Positions 5,417-5,716 of a stretch of 5,716 bases of DNA are shown in pieces. How positions within the stretch are numbered: the stretch's first letter is position 1; each line of letters opens with the position of its first letter. Position numbers and translations under genes: made by a program. The stretch comes from JAUVKA01 sp964465145 (lineage in GTDB: Bacteria; Bacteroidota; Bacteroidia; Bacteroidales; UBA12481): the NCBI GenBank assembly GCA_964465145.1, contig CAYXJR010000152.1, positions 1 to 5,716 of the forward strand. Direction: 5' to 3'. The notes below the pieces were generated by a model. That model was not told where the DNA came from. It did no database searches and saw only the letters and a list, made by a program, of their open reading frames with translations.

Positions 5417-5571
5417 TCAACCGCCGCCGTTTCCGGGATCAGGATCGGGAGGAGGAGGCGGTGGTGGAGGGTTTGATGCATTGTCATCACCATCGCCACC
5501 TCTGACATTGAACAATTCTTCAATCCTGAGCTTATCCCAGTCAGGATTTTTTTAATAGCTGATGTTTTCAT
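5417..5571 (-). CDS. Short peptide with double-glycine leader-like motif and Pro/Asp/Gly-rich tail, frame interrupted at an A7 tract
   Basis: The ATG at 5571 is followed by KTSAIKK and then a run of seven As. Adding one A (eight, or cutting to five) gives a 51-aa peptide: MKTSAIKK, NPDWDKLRIEELFNVRGG, DGDDNASN, eight prolines, DPDPGNGGG and TGA at 5417-5419. In the uncorrected frame the same DNA yields a nonsense Leu/His-rich stretch, while the shifted frame has clear acidic/proline bias and is followed directly by a terminator. That is why I choose it. The segment LRIEELFNVRGG resembles double-glycine leaders of small Bacteroidetes natural-product precursors (the GG-leader type, as in TIGR04149), which are cut after GG by C39-family transporters. 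The 25-aa tail has no Cys, Ser/Thr cluster or known modification motif. It may be a signalling or secreted peptide, or not be processed at all. No transporter or modifying enzyme is in the window. Confidence 0.6.
5547..5553 (-). repeat. A7 homopolymer at the peptide frame break
   Basis: Seven Ts on the plus strand (As on the coding strand) lie between ATG AAA ACA TCA GCT ATT and the codon frame AAT CCT GAC TGG. Eight (or five) As make the frame continuous as IKKNPDW; seven does not. In the body's frame a TAA lies directly before AAA AAT, so no alternative upstream start is available. Confidence 0.85.
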
Positions 5572-5716
5572 AATAATAAGATTAGTTAATAAAAGAATTC
5601 ACTGTATAGTGTATTTTCATTTGGATTATCTAAATCAAATGTTGAACTATTAAATCAGATTAGCCTTAAATCCGCAACAAACTTAAAAATTTAACAAACA
5701 TCCTCATTCCTTCCCT

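Noticed and set aside
5257..5571. Continuous 104-codon minus-strand frame from ATG 5571
   Set aside because: It runs across the peptide gene, its terminator and the sigma N-terminus in the wrong frame, and its translation has no domain-like sequence. The shifted frames before and after the terminator are much more protein-like.
3907..5639. Shared 12-mer ATCTAAATCAAA at 3907-3918 and 5628-5639
   Set aside because: AT-rich and unextended; likely chance.
5572..5716. Promoter for the short peptide
   Set aside because: A promoter must lie here or beyond the window, but no TTTG/TAnnTTTG pair with correct spacing is visible on the minus strand.

Overview
The window looks like a piece of a Bacteroidetes chromosome. 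It is AT-rich, Shine-Dalgarno sites are weak, and it carries lipoproteins of types seen mainly in that phylum: a six-bladed beta-propeller of the BF3164 kind and a DUF4249-like outer-membrane lipoprotein. It also has an IS66 transposase remnant and an ECF-type sigma factor followed by a membrane protein with TPR-like helices. All intact-looking genes apart from the transposase fragment lie on the minus strand.

Layout. Positions 1-660 hold the C-terminal part of an IS66-family transposase (plus strand), cut off on its 5' side beside a perfect 20-bp palindrome. Positions 658-1756 (minus) hold two genes that seem damaged: a short membrane-anchor fragment whose 3' end abuts the IS66 debris, and a propeller lipoprotein that stops before its expected last blade. 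Positions 1913-3353 (minus) hold a small secreted protein of unknown family followed by the DUF4249-like lipoprotein, with a perfect 9-bp hairpin between them. Positions 3354-4169 have no convincing gene. They carry several hairpins, four tandem copies of a 7-bp unit and an 80-bp REP/MITE-like hairpin with 15-bp inverted arms.

Positions 4170-5571 (minus) are the most interesting part, with gene order short peptide, terminator, sigma factor, TPR-like membrane protein. The peptide is about 51 aa. It has a double-glycine leader-like motif (EELFNVRGG), then a proline/aspartate/glycine-rich tail. The sigma factor and membrane protein form a tight operon, so the membrane protein is a candidate anti-sigma or signal-sensing partner. 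Both the peptide and the sigma factor are interrupted in this sequence at homopolymers: A7 in the peptide and C8 in the sigma factor, on the coding strand. Each needs one extra base to join its start to its body. This could be phase variation, slippage/frameshifting, decay, or undercounted homopolymers in the assembly; the sequence alone cannot decide.
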